A DNA stretch of 64,000 bases, from assembly GCA_021738535.1 (NCBI GenBank), contig JAIPBU010000003.1, positions 62,001-126,000 on the forward strand. Reading direction: 5' to 3'. Source of the stretch: Bacteroidales bacterium (GTDB taxonomy: Bacteria > Bacteroidota > Bacteroidia > Bacteroidales > VadinHA17). A program made the translations under genes and the position numbers. Positions 26,709-35,843 of this stretch are shown one piece after another (the stretch's first letter is position 1; each line of letters opens with the position of its first letter). Under the pieces are notes generated by a model. It saw only the letters and a list, made by a program, of their open reading frames with translations, was not told where the DNA came from and did not search any database.

Positions 26709-27787
26709 GAAAAAGGATGTAATAGGACAGGGAATAGAATATTTCCTTACAAAGGAAGAATACCGGGAGCATTCATTTTTATATTTCAATATAACTATAG
26801 ACCCCCGTAAATGATCTTTGTGATGCTTTCAGCAGAATCAGAGATTTCCTGGAAAAGAGTGAGTGCACAATACTTTTCGGGCTGGGATTTGGCTTTAATA
26901 AACCAGGTCCGGGCAAGCCTTTAAAAGAAATCCTTCCGGTGATGCTTTTTTCTTACGGGCAACAAAACTCCTTTGACCTGCAATTGATTTGTACGGATGA
27001 TAAGGATGTGGTGTCTGAAAGTTCAGAGAATAATATTTATTGCAATTCAGTTGAGCACAATAAACGCAGACTTCATTACTTTTACAATATTATTCCTGAC
27101 AAAACAAATGATTGTTATGACCAGGCGTACAGATCTTTTTTCATGCTGGGTAATTTATTGAAAAGAAAACATATTTCTTATACTTCTCTTGCCAGGACAT
27201 GGTTATACCTGGACAGTATACTGGACTGGTATGATGAATTAAACAGGGCCCGTACGGATTTTTATGAAAAGGAGGATATTTTCAGCATACTTATTCCTGC
27301 AAGTACAGGCATAGGTGTTTCAAATGAACTTGGCAGCTGTATTTCTTTGAGCGCCCTGGCTGTTACAGGAGAAGATGCCTGTCAGTATGTTAGTCCCGTA
27401 GAATCACCTATGCAGTGTTCGGCAGTAGATTATAAAAGCTCGTTTAGCAGGTCTGTTGAGATTGATCTTAAGGGATCAAAGAGATTGATTATCAGCGGAA
27501 CGGCATCTATTGATGAGCAGGGAGACACCCTTTACCAGGTCAGTGCAGGCAAACAGGTAGGCCATACCATGAGAGTTGTAAATGCCATTTTGGATCATAA
27601 AGATTATTCATGGGATAATGTGGTCAGGGCAATTGTTTATTTCCCGGATTTAAGTAACAGGAAGTACTTTGACGATTATTGTAAGAAGAATAACCTTGAC
27701 AGATCAGCCGTACTGGTTGTATCAGGAGTGGTATGCAGAGATAACCTGCTTTTTGAAATAGAGCTTGATGCAGTGAAATCAGTATAG
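26695..27787 (+). CDS. Rid/chorismatase-like protein, interrupted by a frameshift
   Basis: The ORF track shows only 26939-27787 (GTG start). A better reading begins at the ATG at 26695, overlapping the cytochrome gene by 14 bp, and runs 39 codons (MIISKKKDVIGQGIEYF...FNITIDP) before a stop at 26812. Deleting one C from the CCCCC run at 26802-26806 joins it in frame to an open upstream extension (VNDLCDAFSRIRDFLEK, ILFGLGFGFNKPGPGKPL), giving one protein of 363 residues. The C-terminal half is a Rid-like domain (LIISGTASIDEQGDTLYQVS, VVSGVVCRDNLLFEIELDAV) of the type seen in chorismatases such as FkbO/XanB2 and their relatives. Either a sequencing indel or a recent inactivation. The end overlaps the NamZ-like gene by 9 bp, convergent. 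Confidence 0.72.
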
Positions 27788-28939
27788 CTTATAAGCCTCA
27801 AACTCCTTCTCAAAGCTTAATATTTCTGATTGCCATATCTCTTTGACCTCAGAAATACCGTGACCGCTCTTAATAGCTTCACTTAGCCTGCTGTCGCCTG
27901 ACAGGATATCAAAAGGAAGCAGATTTTCCTCGTATTCATAAGGTGGGTCGTTAAATGACAGGTCACCCATCCGGTAGATGATATTGAAAACTGAGGCTGC
28001 AGTAAATACAGGTTCGAATTTTTTGAAATCAGTTACATGTATTTGCATCCCTTCACAATATTCTCCTGAAAACTTGTGAAATGTAGGAATGAAATTATGT
28101 TTCCTGAATGCGCAGCCCGGCATATCAAGTTTTTCCAGTTCTTTAATAATGTCATCTGTCTTCAGAGAGGGAGCCCCGCATAATTCAAAAGGAAGCGTTG
28201 TTCCCCTTCCTTCGGAAATATTAAGCGCTTCAACCATGACCATTCCGGGGTATACAAATGCAGTTGATACGGAGGGCATATTCGGAGAGGGCAATACCCA
28301 TGGCAGTCCGGTATCATTCCATGTCATAGTTCTCTGCCACCCATCCATCCTGAGTACTTCCAGATCACAATTTATTTCCTCCCTGTCATTTATCCATTCC
28401 GCAATCTCACCTATTGTCATACCATGGCACAGGGGTATTTCAGCACCACCTACAAAAGTGTAGTAGGGCTTTTTTAGCACATTACCGTCTCTTTTAATGC
28501 CTCCCAGCGGATTAGGCCTGTCAATGACTAAAACGCTGATATTAAGGTCGGCACAGGCTGCCATGCAATTCTTCATTGTCCAGGCGTAAGTATAAGGCCT
28601 GCAGCCCACATCCTGGAGATCGATGATCAATACACCTGTGTCTTCCAGCATATCGCTTGTGGGGCGGCGGTGTTTACCGTACAGGCTGTAAACAGGCACC
28701 CTGTATTCAGAATGTGTATAACCTTCCCATTCTATCATGTTATCCTGGGTCTGCCCGAACAATCCGTGCTGCGGTCCAAAAACAGATTTCAGATTAACAG
28801 AGGGGTGGTGGTGTAATATGTCAATTATATGACTGTAGTGGCTGTCAATACTTGATGAGTGACACACAACAGAGGTGTTCTTTCCATCAAGGAAGGGCAG
28901 TACTCTTTTATCGAAACTATCAAGTGCAGTATGGACCAT
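27779..28939 (-). CDS. DUF1343 protein, NamZ-like exo-beta-N-acetylmuramidase
   Basis: 386 residues of the DUF1343 family, whose characterised member NamZ releases terminal N-acetylmuramic acid from peptidoglycan fragments. Recognisable blocks are SVFGPQHGLFGQTQDNM, YRVPVYSLYGKHRRPTSDML, GVLIIDLQDVGCRPYTYAWT, VIDRPNPLGGIKRDGNVL and WVLPSPNMPSVSTAFVYPG, with SEGRGTTLPFELCGAP near residue 240. No signal peptide is seen, so it may act in the cytoplasm on recycled wall fragments, or the start may be longer. No other muropeptide-recycling gene is next to it. Confidence 0.9.
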   Translation of the reverse strand: MVHTALDSFDKRVLPFLDGKNTSVVCHSSSIDSHYSHIIDILHHHPSVNLKSVFGPQHGLFGQTQDNMIEWEGYTHSEYRVPVYSLYGKHRRPTSDMLEDTGVLIIDLQDVGCRPYTYAWTMKNCMAACADLNISVLVIDRPNPLGGIKRDGNVLKKPYYTFVGGAEIPLCHGMTIGEIAEWINDREEINCDLEVLRMDGWQRTMTWNDTGLPWVLPSPNMPSVSTAFVYPGMVMVEALNISEGRGTTLPFELCGAPSLKTDDIIKELEKLDMPGCAFRKHNFIPTFHKFSGEYCEGMQIHVTDFKKFEPVFTAASVFNIIYRMGDLSFNDPPYEYEENLLPFDILSGDSRLSEAIKSGHGISEVKEIWQSEILSFEKEFEAYKLY

Positions 28940-29118
28940 AGAGCTTATTATTATTATCTTTGTCAGTTAGTCATAAAATTTTAGGCCTTATCTTGATAAA
29001 TAGCCGCACTAAACATTATATATTACTTCAACGTTATTATTAATGCGGGTATCAAAGCCGGTAAAATAAGTATATTTTGTCCACATATCAATTATTGATG
29101 TGTTTAAAATTTAATAAT

Positions 29119-29580
29119 ATGAGAACCCTGACTAAAATATCTATTTTTTCAGCACTAATTGTTTTATTGCTTTCTTCATGTGTTAGCAAGAAGGAAGAAA
29201 GAACGCTCCACATTTTTGCCACAACAGACGTTCATGGTTACGTTTTCGACAAAGATCCCTATACCGGTAATACAAGCCAAACCTCGATGGCAAGGCTGGA
29301 AACTTACCTCAAAGGTTTCAGCCGGGATGAATATATTTTGCTGGACAATGGCGACAACCTCCAGGGTAATTGGATTGCTACCATGAACCGACCGGACGGA
29401 GATTTATTTGAAACGGAATACTCCGGTAACATGTACAGGTTTAAAAACAGGACCTATAATTTTGATTCCGCGGAAGGTATTAATTACGTGGTTGACGTGA
29501 GTAAGCCTGACGGTGACAAGGTGTATATCAGTACATTAACTGATGGCAGGAAATACAAAAAACTCTTTAACAATGAATAA
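29119..29580 (+). pseudogene. 5'-nucleotidase/cyclic phosphodiesterase remnant, internally deleted
   Basis: 153-residue lipoprotein-like product (lipobox LLLSSC). The first 80 mature residues match the start of a bifunctional 2',3'-cyclic-nucleotide 2'-phosphodiesterase/5'-nucleotidase: IFATTDVHGYVFDKDPYTGN and LLDNGDNLQG carry the first metallophosphatase metal motifs. The sequence then jumps directly to a block normally hundreds of residues later, YNFDSAEGINYVVDVSKPDG, part of the C-terminal nucleotidase domain, and stops early after TLTDGRKYKK. The remaining metal ligands (GNHE/GHxH region) are missing, so it cannot be a working enzyme. The reading frame is kept throughout. It overlaps the phosphatase gene by 8 bp (ATGAATAA). 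The ORF track start at 29077 is less likely than this ATG. Confidence 0.7.
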
Positions 29581-30709
29581 AAAACATTTAGTACGAAATA
29601 AAACTTTTACAGTAATTATCCTGATACTGGGTCTGCTGCTTGCAGAAGTAAGCTTATCATCTTACTCTTCTGCCGGTGATGAGCCGGTTGATCAGGAGAG
29701 TAGAAAGGTCAGGAATATTATTCTGCTGATAGGCGACGGAATGGGTGTATCACAGGTTTCAGCTGCAATAACTATCAGCGGGGATAATTTGAATATGACA
29801 AAAACAAATCATATCGGGTTTATGAAAACCCATTCATATGATAATTATACGACAGATTCTGCTGCAAGTGGAACAGCCATGGCCTCAGGAAACAAAACCA
29901 GGAACGGTATGATAGGAATGGCTCCTGACAGCACGGAGGTTAAACTAATCACAGAAATGTTAAGGGAGCAGAAGAAAATGTCATACGGTGTTGTAAGTAC
30001 CAGTGCCATTACTCATGCTACCCCGGCATCTTTTGTTGCTCATAATGTTTGTCGATCTGATTATGAGGGCATTGCGCTGGATTTTGTGCGTAAGGAACCT
30101 GATGTTTTTATTGGTGGAGGAAAATTGCATTTTATGAATAGGTCAGACAGGAGAAACCTTGTGCGTGTGCTTGAACGAAAAGGTTACCAGGTTGCTTTTA
30201 ATATAGAAGACCTTAAATTGACCGAGGGCAAAAAAGTAGCCGGTTTGCTTGCAGATTTCCATATGCCACCGTTTGCAGAAGGAAGGAACTATGCCCTGGC
30301 GGATGCAACTAAGCAGGCTGTTGAATTGCTTAGCTCAAACAGGAATGGTTTTTTCCTGATGGTTGAAGGCTCGCAGATAGACTGGGGTGGTCATGCAAAT
30401 AATGCGGAGTATGTGCTTGGCGAAGTATGGGATTTTGACGTGGCTGTTGGTATCGCTTTGCAGTATGCGGAAAGGGATAAGGAAACACTCGTTATTGTTA
30501 CGGCTGACCATGAAACGGGAGGTATGTCCATACCGGACGGTAACCTTGAAGACAGGTCTGTAAGCCCGGAATTTACCTCAATAGGCCATACCGGGGTAAT
30601 GGTTCCTGTTTTCGCATTCGGAGCCGGCGCTGAAAAATTTACGGGAGTATATGATAATACAGGCCTTTTCGATCGTATGGCTGAGGTGTTAAAACTAAGG
30701 AAAGAATAA
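29573..30709 (+). CDS. phoA: Alkaline phosphatase
   Basis: 378-residue periplasmic phosphomonoesterase with a signal peptide (FTVIILILGLLLAEVSLS). The metal and nucleophile motifs are present: LLIGDGMGVSQVSAA (first Asp), YTTDSAASGTAMASGNKTRN (catalytic Ser after Asp), THATPASFVAHN, MVEGSQIDWGGHANNAE and VTADHETGGM, with a final His in SIGHTGVMVPVFAFG. It is shorter than E. coli PhoA, as is usual for this lineage. The true start is probably 29573 rather than 29543, giving a stop-start overlap with the nucleotidase remnant. Phosphate scavenging is likely; no pho box is recognisable. Confidence 0.93.
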   Translation: MNKKHLVRNKTFTVIILILGLLLAEVSLSSYSSAGDEPVDQESRKVRNIILLIGDGMGVSQVSAAITISGDNLNMTKTNHIGFMKTHSYDNYTTDSAASGTAMASGNKTRNGMIGMAPDSTEVKLITEMLREQKKMSYGVVSTSAITHATPASFVAHNVCRSDYEGIALDFVRKEPDVFIGGGKLHFMNRSDRRNLVRVLERKGYQVAFNIEDLKLTEGKKVAGLLADFHMPPFAEGRNYALADATKQAVELLSSNRNGFFLMVEGSQIDWGGHANNAEYVLGEVWDFDVAVGIALQYAERDKETLVIVTADHETGGMSIPDGNLEDRSVSPEFTSIGHTGVMVPVFAFGAGAEKFTGVYDNTGLFDRMAEVLKLRKE

Positions 30710-30723
30710 AATATTCCCCGCTT

Positions 30724-31608
30724 ATGAAAAGTGCAGTGACCGGTCGTTTGCTCTTAGTCTTTTTGCTTGTATCCATGGTTTTTGCTGTGGATTACACGAG
30801 AGGACAGAGCACAGGTACTCTGAGTGTTGATTCTGAAATAAATATAAGTATTTTACTCAGTGAAATATCAGGAATGGCATATGACGGGGACCGGATATAT
30901 GCAATAAATGATGGGGGGAATGGACCCTATGTCTTTGTTATTAACCCTGTGAGCGGGGAAACAATTGAACGATACAGGATAGATAATATACGTAACAAGG
31001 ACTGGGAGGAGATAACTGTTTCAGGCGATCATGTTTATATCGGCGATTTTGGCAATAACAGGGGCAACAGGGAAGACCTGGTTATTTATACAATTCATAA
31101 AGACAGCTTATCTTTCAAAGAACCCCCGGTTTCCATAACTTCAATAAGTTACAGTGAGCAGAAAGCATTTAATAAGTCAAGACATGATCATGAATGGGAT
31201 TGTGAGGCCATGACCGTTCGCAATGAAAAAATTTATTGTTTTTCTAAGGACTGGAAAAACAGGCAAACAAAGATGTATATTGCTGAGAGGGGTAAGAATA
31301 ACAGGATGGAAGCGGTGGACTCTTTTGATGTTGGTTTCCTTGTAACAGGTGCTTTTTTTGATGAGAAGGACAACTCGTTATTCCTTTGTGGTTATTATGA
31401 CCACGAGACCTACCTTATTCATTTTATGAATACTGAAGAGGCGGGGTTTTCACCGGTATATACCAGGTATAAAATCCCGGATCTGGAAAATACCCAGGTT
31501 GAATCCGTGCTTGTTTTGAATGATTATATTTATCTTGCATCAGAAAGGACGCTGAAGGCGCAGGCTATCTACAGGATACCGGTCTCAAGCCTTGATTATT
31601 ATGAATAA
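30724..31608 (+). CDS. Secreted propeller-like protein of unknown function
   Basis: 294 residues with a signal peptide (RLLLVFLLVSMVFAVDYTRG). The sequence shows repeated four-strand patterns suggesting a beta-propeller: ISGMAYDGDRIYAINDGG, KDWEEITVSGDHVYIGDFGN, NREDLVIYTI, DCEAMTVRNEKIYCFSKDW and TQVESVLVLNDYIYLASE. I recognise the DWEEIT/GDFGNN pattern as recurring in Bacteroidota secreted proteins but know no function. It follows phoA by 14 bp and overlaps queE by 8 bp (ATGAATAA), so it is probably cotranscribed. Confidence 0.7.
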   Translation: MKSAVTGRLLLVFLLVSMVFAVDYTRGQSTGTLSVDSEINISILLSEISGMAYDGDRIYAINDGGNGPYVFVINPVSGETIERYRIDNIRNKDWEEITVSGDHVYIGDFGNNRGNREDLVIYTIHKDSLSFKEPPVSITSISYSEQKAFNKSRHDHEWDCEAMTVRNEKIYCFSKDWKNRQTKMYIAERGKNNRMEAVDSFDVGFLVTGAFFDEKDNSLFLCGYYDHETYLIHFMNTEEAGFSPVYTRYKIPDLENTQVESVLVLNDYIYLASERTLKAQAIYRIPVSSLDYYE

Positions 31609-32224
31609 TACAGATAAGGATACAGGTATATATCTTCCCCTGGTAGAACAGTTTTATTCGATACAGGGCGAAGGATTCCACACAGGTAAAGCTGCCTTCT
31701 TTATCAGGGTGGGAGGCTGTGATGTAGGTTGCCGCTGGTGTGATACAAAATTTGCCTGGGATTCGTCAATTCATTCAATGACCCACATTAATGATATACT
31801 GGAAAGTATAGAAGAAGCAGGAGCTGATTCAGTTGTTGTTACAGGAGGTGAACCTTTATTGTATGAAATGGGTCCGTTGTGCGCGGCACTCAAAAGCAGG
31901 AATATTAAAACCTACCTTGAAACTTCAGGGGCTCATGAACTAAGCGGTGAGTGGGACTGGATTTGTCTCTCGCCAAAAAAGAACCATCCACCGGTAGGAA
32001 ATATTTGCAGCCTGGCAGGGGAATTGAAGGTAATTATTGAAAATGAGGAGGATTTTCAGTGGGCCGAGGAATACCGGAGCAGGGTAGGCAAATCGTGTGA
32101 ACTTTTTCTCCAGCCGGAATGGAGTTCAAAGGACAAAATAATGCCCTGCATTATTGAATATGTGAAACACAATACTGAATGGTCAATATCCTTACAAAGT
32201 CACAAGTATATGAGAATACCATGA
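31601..32224 (+). CDS. queE: 7-carboxy-7-deazaguanine synthase QueE
   Basis: 207-residue radical SAM enzyme that contracts 6-carboxytetrahydropterin to 7-carboxy-7-deazaguanine in queuosine synthesis. The cluster motif is CDVGCRWC, the CxxxCxxC form, within FYSIQGEGFHTGKAAFFIRV-type sequence; VVTGGEPLLYEMGPLCAALK is the GGEP motif that binds SAM. The start at ATG 31601 is preferred over the 31592 start of the track. No queC, queD or queF is next to it. Its stop overlaps the next start by 4 bp (ATGA). Confidence 0.95.
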   Translation: MNNTDKDTGIYLPLVEQFYSIQGEGFHTGKAAFFIRVGGCDVGCRWCDTKFAWDSSIHSMTHINDILESIEEAGADSVVVTGGEPLLYEMGPLCAALKSRNIKTYLETSGAHELSGEWDWICLSPKKNHPPVGNICSLAGELKVIIENEEDFQWAEEYRSRVGKSCELFLQPEWSSKDKIMPCIIEYVKHNTEWSISLQSHKYMRIP

Positions 32225-34164
32225 TTACCAGGATAAAATATATATTATTACCTGTTCTCTTGCTTATAGCTTATCAGGCAGTAAGTTCACAGGAGTTGCA
32301 TACAAAATCAAATATGGCCCTGCGTTATTACAATGAAGGCAAGAGTGCATATAATTATGTAAATTATGGCAAGGCAGAGCAATTATTAAAAAAGGCTGTT
32401 GATAAAGACCCGGGTTTTATTGAAGCTCAACTTCTCCTGGCTGAGCTTTCAAGGGATATTCGTAACTTCAGGCAGGCTGAAGAAGCATACCGACAGGTGA
32501 TGGCTCTCGATTCTGTGTTTTTTATTCCTGCATGGTATGGATATGGCAGGGTTCAGTTTGTCCTTGGAAATTACATTGAAGCCAGAAGCAGTTTTTCTTA
32601 TTACCTGGAAAAAACCGGTAAAGATGATTCTAATCGTGAAAAGGCATTAAAATATATCGAAGACTGTGATTTTGCCATCAATGCTGTAAAACGCCCTGTA
32701 GAATTTGACCCTGTAAACATGGGTGAAGCAATAAATACTACTGCGGATGAGTACTGGCCTGCCATTACAGCTGATGATAAAATGTTGTTTTTTACAAGGC
32801 AGCAAATAGTCAGGCGTGGCAGCCTTCAGAGGCAGGCACTGCAGGAAGATTTCTACTACAGTTACAGGAATAACGGGGTATGGAGCACTGCCGTAAATGC
32901 TGGAGCACCCCTTAATACAACCTATAACGAAGGAGCACAAACACTAGAGGCAGCCGGCAGCTACATGTATTTTACGGCATGTAACAGGGAAGATGGCAAG
33001 GGAGGGTGCGATATCTATTATTCGGCGCGATCAGACAGGGGATGGAAAAAGGGAATAAATATAAATGCACCGGTAAACACCAGGCACTGGGAGTCACAGC
33101 CCTCTCTTTCAGCAGATAAATCAAGACTGTTTTTTGTCAGTAACAGGCCAGGAGGATATGGAGGCATGGATATATGGGTTAGCTATTTCGGAGATAACGG
33201 CCGGTGGTCAGAACCGGTTAACCTTGGCGACAGTATAAATACCCCGGGTGATGAAATGTCTCCTTTTATTCATTTTGACGGTAAGACGCTTTATTTCTCA
33301 TCCAATGGTCGTCCCTGTATGGGAGGATTTGATATTTACATATCGAGAATGATAAATGACAGTACGTGGTCAACTCCCAAAAACCTGGGTTATCCTATCA
33401 ATACACAGGCTGATGAAATTGGAATGATAGTTAATGCATCGGGCAGCACAGCTTATTTTTCTTCAAGGGTAAATCCTGAAAAGGGAAGGGATCTGTATTA
33501 CTTTGATATGCCCGAGTCTATCCGGCCTGATCCTGTATCCTATTTCAAAGGAACAGTCAGAGATAAATTAAGCGGCAGGAAATTAGAATCAAAATATGAG
33601 TTGATTAATTTAGATAACAGTGAGACAGTAATGATTTCTTCAACAAACAGGAGTGGAGATTTTCTTGTCTGCCTGCCTGCCGGCAATAACTACGGGCTGA
33701 ATGTAAGTTCGGACGGGTACCTATTTTATTCAGGAAACTTTATGCTTCAGGGCGAACACAGTTCACTTGAACCATTTGAAAAAACGGTGTACCTGAGCCC
33801 CATAAAAGCCGGTCAGCAGACATCACTGCATAACGTGTTCTTTGCCCTTGATTCGTGGAAACTAAGAGATGAATCAATACCTGAATTGAAGAAACTGGTA
33901 TCACTGCTGAAGAGTAACCCGGGATTGGTTATAGAGATAGGGGGACATACCGATTCCACGGGGAGTGAGCAACACAACCTTTTACTTTCCGGGCAACGAG
34001 CGAAATCTGTAAGAAACTACCTTATTAAAAATGGCATAAGCGCTGAAAGGTTGAAGTATAAAGGGTATGGAGAAAATGAACCCCTCTTCGACAACGCTAC
34101 AGAGGAAGGTAAACGCAAAAACAGGCGGACAGGAGTCAGGATATTAGAAACCGGCAGCAAATAG
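32221..34164 (+). CDS. PorE-like OmpA-family protein (TPR, PD40 propeller, CRD, OmpA)
   Basis: 647 residues with a signal peptide (YILLPVLLLIAYQAVSSQ). Domain order: TPR units (RYYNEGKSAYNYVNYGKAEQ), a PD40/WD40-like propeller (YWPAITADDKMLFFTRQ, PSLSADKSRLFFVSNRPGGY, FIHFDGKTLYFSSNGRP), a carboxypeptidase-regulatory-like beta domain (FKGTVRDKLSGRKLESKYEL) and a C-terminal OmpA peptidoglycan-binding domain (EIGGHTDSTGSEQHNLLLSG, RLKYKGYGENEPL). This exact order is that of PorE, which ties the type IX secretion system to peptidoglycan, but the same layout occurs in paralogues, so a T9SS role is not certain. Start at 32221 preferred over 32179. Overlaps queE by 4 bp. Confidence 0.85.
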   Translation: MITRIKYILLPVLLLIAYQAVSSQELHTKSNMALRYYNEGKSAYNYVNYGKAEQLLKKAVDKDPGFIEAQLLLAELSRDIRNFRQAEEAYRQVMALDSVFFIPAWYGYGRVQFVLGNYIEARSSFSYYLEKTGKDDSNREKALKYIEDCDFAINAVKRPVEFDPVNMGEAINTTADEYWPAITADDKMLFFTRQQIVRRGSLQRQALQEDFYYSYRNNGVWSTAVNAGAPLNTTYNEGAQTLEAAGSYMYFTACNREDGKGGCDIYYSARSDRGWKKGININAPVNTRHWESQPSLSADKSRLFFVSNRPGGYGGMDIWVSYFGDNGRWSEPVNLGDSINTPGDEMSPFIHFDGKTLYFSSNGRPCMGGFDIYISRMINDSTWSTPKNLGYPINTQADEIGMIVNASGSTAYFSSRVNPEKGRDLYYFDMPESIRPDPVSYFKGTVRDKLSGRKLESKYELINLDNSETVMISSTNRSGDFLVCLPAGNNYGLNVSSDGYLFYSGNFMLQGEHSSLEPFEKTVYLSPIKAGQQTSLHNVFFALDSWKLRDESIPELKKLVSLLKSNPGLVIEIGGHTDSTGSEQHNLLLSGQRAKSVRNYLIKNGISAERLKYKGYGENEPLFDNATEEGKRKNRRTGVRILETGSK

Positions 34165-34190
34165 AAAAAGAGCACCCTGGGAGGGTGCTC
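34165..34190 (-). terminator. Terminator of the histidine kinase operon
   Basis: A perfect 9-bp stem GAGCACCCT-GGG-AGGGTGCTC. On the minus strand it is followed by TTTTTCTAT, so it ends the kinase transcript; it may also stop the PorE-like transcript from the other side, though no T-run follows on that strand. Confidence 0.75.
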
Positions 34191-34249
34191 CTGGTTACCC
34201 ATTTATTGGCAGACATATATAAAATAGGTAAAAGGATAAGCGTTGATTA

Positions 34250-35071
34250 TCAGATTGCGATTCTCGAAGAAATAGCTTCTGAATAATTCTTCTTGTTGTT
34301 ATTTGCAGGTATTGAAAAATACATAGCGGTACCATTAACCCCATTAGGCCTGATCCATAATTTTCCACCCATGCTTTCAATCAATTTGGAAGAAAGAATG
34401 AAGGAAATAGTGCTGAATGTATTCCTGGGAGTAAATGCATCTTCCCCCGGGGCATCCGCTTCAAGAAGTTTGAGATTCCTGGTGTAACCGTTCCCGGAAT
34501 CAATAACGTAAAACTCAACCCTGTCTTTACGTTTAGTGTAACCAATTTTTATGTAACCCGATTCTGTTGTTTCAAGTGCATTAAAGAAGAGATTTTTTAA
34601 AACCCGATTAATCTTCTCCTTATCAATGAACATTGAATCATCACTTTGCCTTTCATCAATTATTAGTGTAAGCTTTTCTTTGTCAAACTTCCTGATAGAA
34701 TTATTCAGTTCATTCAGCATATCCTGGAACAGGGACCTGAGGTTACAGTTAGTAACAGTCGATTTAGGTCCGTCTGAATCTATAAGAGCTGAATCAAGAA
34801 AATTATCAAATAGTGTTATAAGCTGGTCGCATGAATTCATTATATGGCTGTTATACTCTTCTCTCTCTTCATCAGTACACTTCTCGTTATTGCTCAGGAA
34901 TGTGAAGGCAACAATTGAGTTCATATATGTCCTGACCTCGTGAGAAAGTCCTGTTAATATTGAGGGAGATTCGAGCATTTTACCATCTTTGACAGGATCA
35001 ATGTATTCTGACCTTTCTGCGCCGGTTTTACCTGCTTCCTTCCCTGTATTCTTGCCTGGAGTCATAAACAT
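34250..35071 (-). CDS. Soluble sensor-less histidine kinase
   Basis: 273 residues with no signal peptide, membrane helix or recognisable sensor domain. The HisKA H-box is LTGLSHEVRTYMNSI with His at about residue 44. The ATPase domain shows an N-box (RVLKNLFFNALETTESGYIK), a G1-like VIDSGNGYTRNL (a variant of the usual DxGxG) and a G2-like region ending in GGKLWIRPNGVNGTAMYFSI. No response regulator is encoded in the window, so its partner is elsewhere. It lies 28 bp after the anti-sigma-like gene and shares its transcript, which suggests a regulatory tie to the peptide/CHAT locus. Confidence 0.8.
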   Translation of the reverse strand: MFMTPGKNTGKEAGKTGAERSEYIDPVKDGKMLESPSILTGLSHEVRTYMNSIVAFTFLSNNEKCTDEEREEYNSHIMNSCDQLITLFDNFLDSALIDSDGPKSTVTNCNLRSLFQDMLNELNNSIRKFDKEKLTLIIDERQSDDSMFIDKEKINRVLKNLFFNALETTESGYIKIGYTKRKDRVEFYVIDSGNGYTRNLKLLEADAPGEDAFTPRNTFSTISFILSSKLIESMGGKLWIRPNGVNGTAMYFSIPANNNKKNYSEAISSRIAI

Positions 35072-35099
35072 GTCCTTTGAAATTAACTTCGGTATTCTT

Positions 35100-35843
35100 T
35101 TACTTAATCTTTTTTAAGATCTTTTTTGCTTCTTTGCTGTGCCTGTTTCCCGTGCCTGTAATAGCTTCAAGTATAGGCAGGGCTTTATTCTCCTGTTCAG
35201 TCTGTATATAACATACAGCAAGGTAGAAGCTGGCATCTTCTATAAAGAGATTGTCCCGGTCTTTAACAACTTCATTAAAAGACCCTATAGCCTCTTTATA
35301 TTGTTCTATATGCATATGAGATGCACCTTTCATATATTCTGCCTGCATATCACGTGCAACTATTTTATTAAATAATACAATAGCTTCAGCATAATTACCT
35401 TCCCTGTAAAGGTCGGTAGCATTACTGTAGATTTCATCCATTGCAGATTCAACAGACCTGGAGTCGGTAACAGGATTGAAATCAGGTGCATATTTGCTTG
35501 CAATTTGCGTATTGTTGCTACTGCCTGTGAGGTATAAGGTTAAACTCCCCAGCAACATCAGCCCTGCAAATATTGCGGCATAATTGACAATCTGCCTTGT
35601 GGCCTTCTTCTTGCCCGCAGCACGTTTCCTGTGAGCTGCTTCAGCATTCATAAGTGTTTGCCTGAAGGCAATAGCATCCTGGTTGTCAACATGCCTGTTA
35701 ACCTTTCTGCGCAGTTCAAGTTCTTTCTGCAAGGCACTGTTGCCCTCCAGTTCTGCTTCGAACCAGCGCTTCTCGGCACTTTGCATTTTGCCTTCGAGAT
35801 ATCTCTCGATAAAGCGTGTGAACTCAATTTTTTTCATATCCAT
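35100..35843 (-). CDS. Anti-sigma-like membrane protein with periplasmic TPR domain
   Basis: 247 residues. The N-terminal 90 (FIERYLEGKMQSAEKRWFEA, NSALQKELELRRKVNRHV) resemble the cytoplasmic sigma-binding part of Bacteroidota anti-sigma factors. One transmembrane helix follows (YAAIFAGLMLLGSLTLYLTG), then a periplasmic region with TPR units (ATDLYREGNYAEAIVLFNKI, GASHMHIEQYKEAIGSFNEV, LAVCYIQTEQENKALPIL). No zinc-binding HxxxCxxC motif is present. The natural partner is the sigma factor at 39564-40133, which is unusual in being separated from it by the CHAT gene. An alternative start is the ATG two codons in. Confidence 0.72.
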   Translation of the reverse strand: MDMKKIEFTRFIERYLEGKMQSAEKRWFEAELEGNSALQKELELRRKVNRHVDNQDAIAFRQTLMNAEAAHRKRAAGKKKATRQIVNYAAIFAGLMLLGSLTLYLTGSSNNTQIASKYAPDFNPVTDSRSVESAMDEIYSNATDLYREGNYAEAIVLFNKIVARDMQAEYMKGASHMHIEQYKEAIGSFNEVVKDRDNLFIEDASFYLAVCYIQTEQENKALPILEAITGTGNRHSKEAKKILKKIK

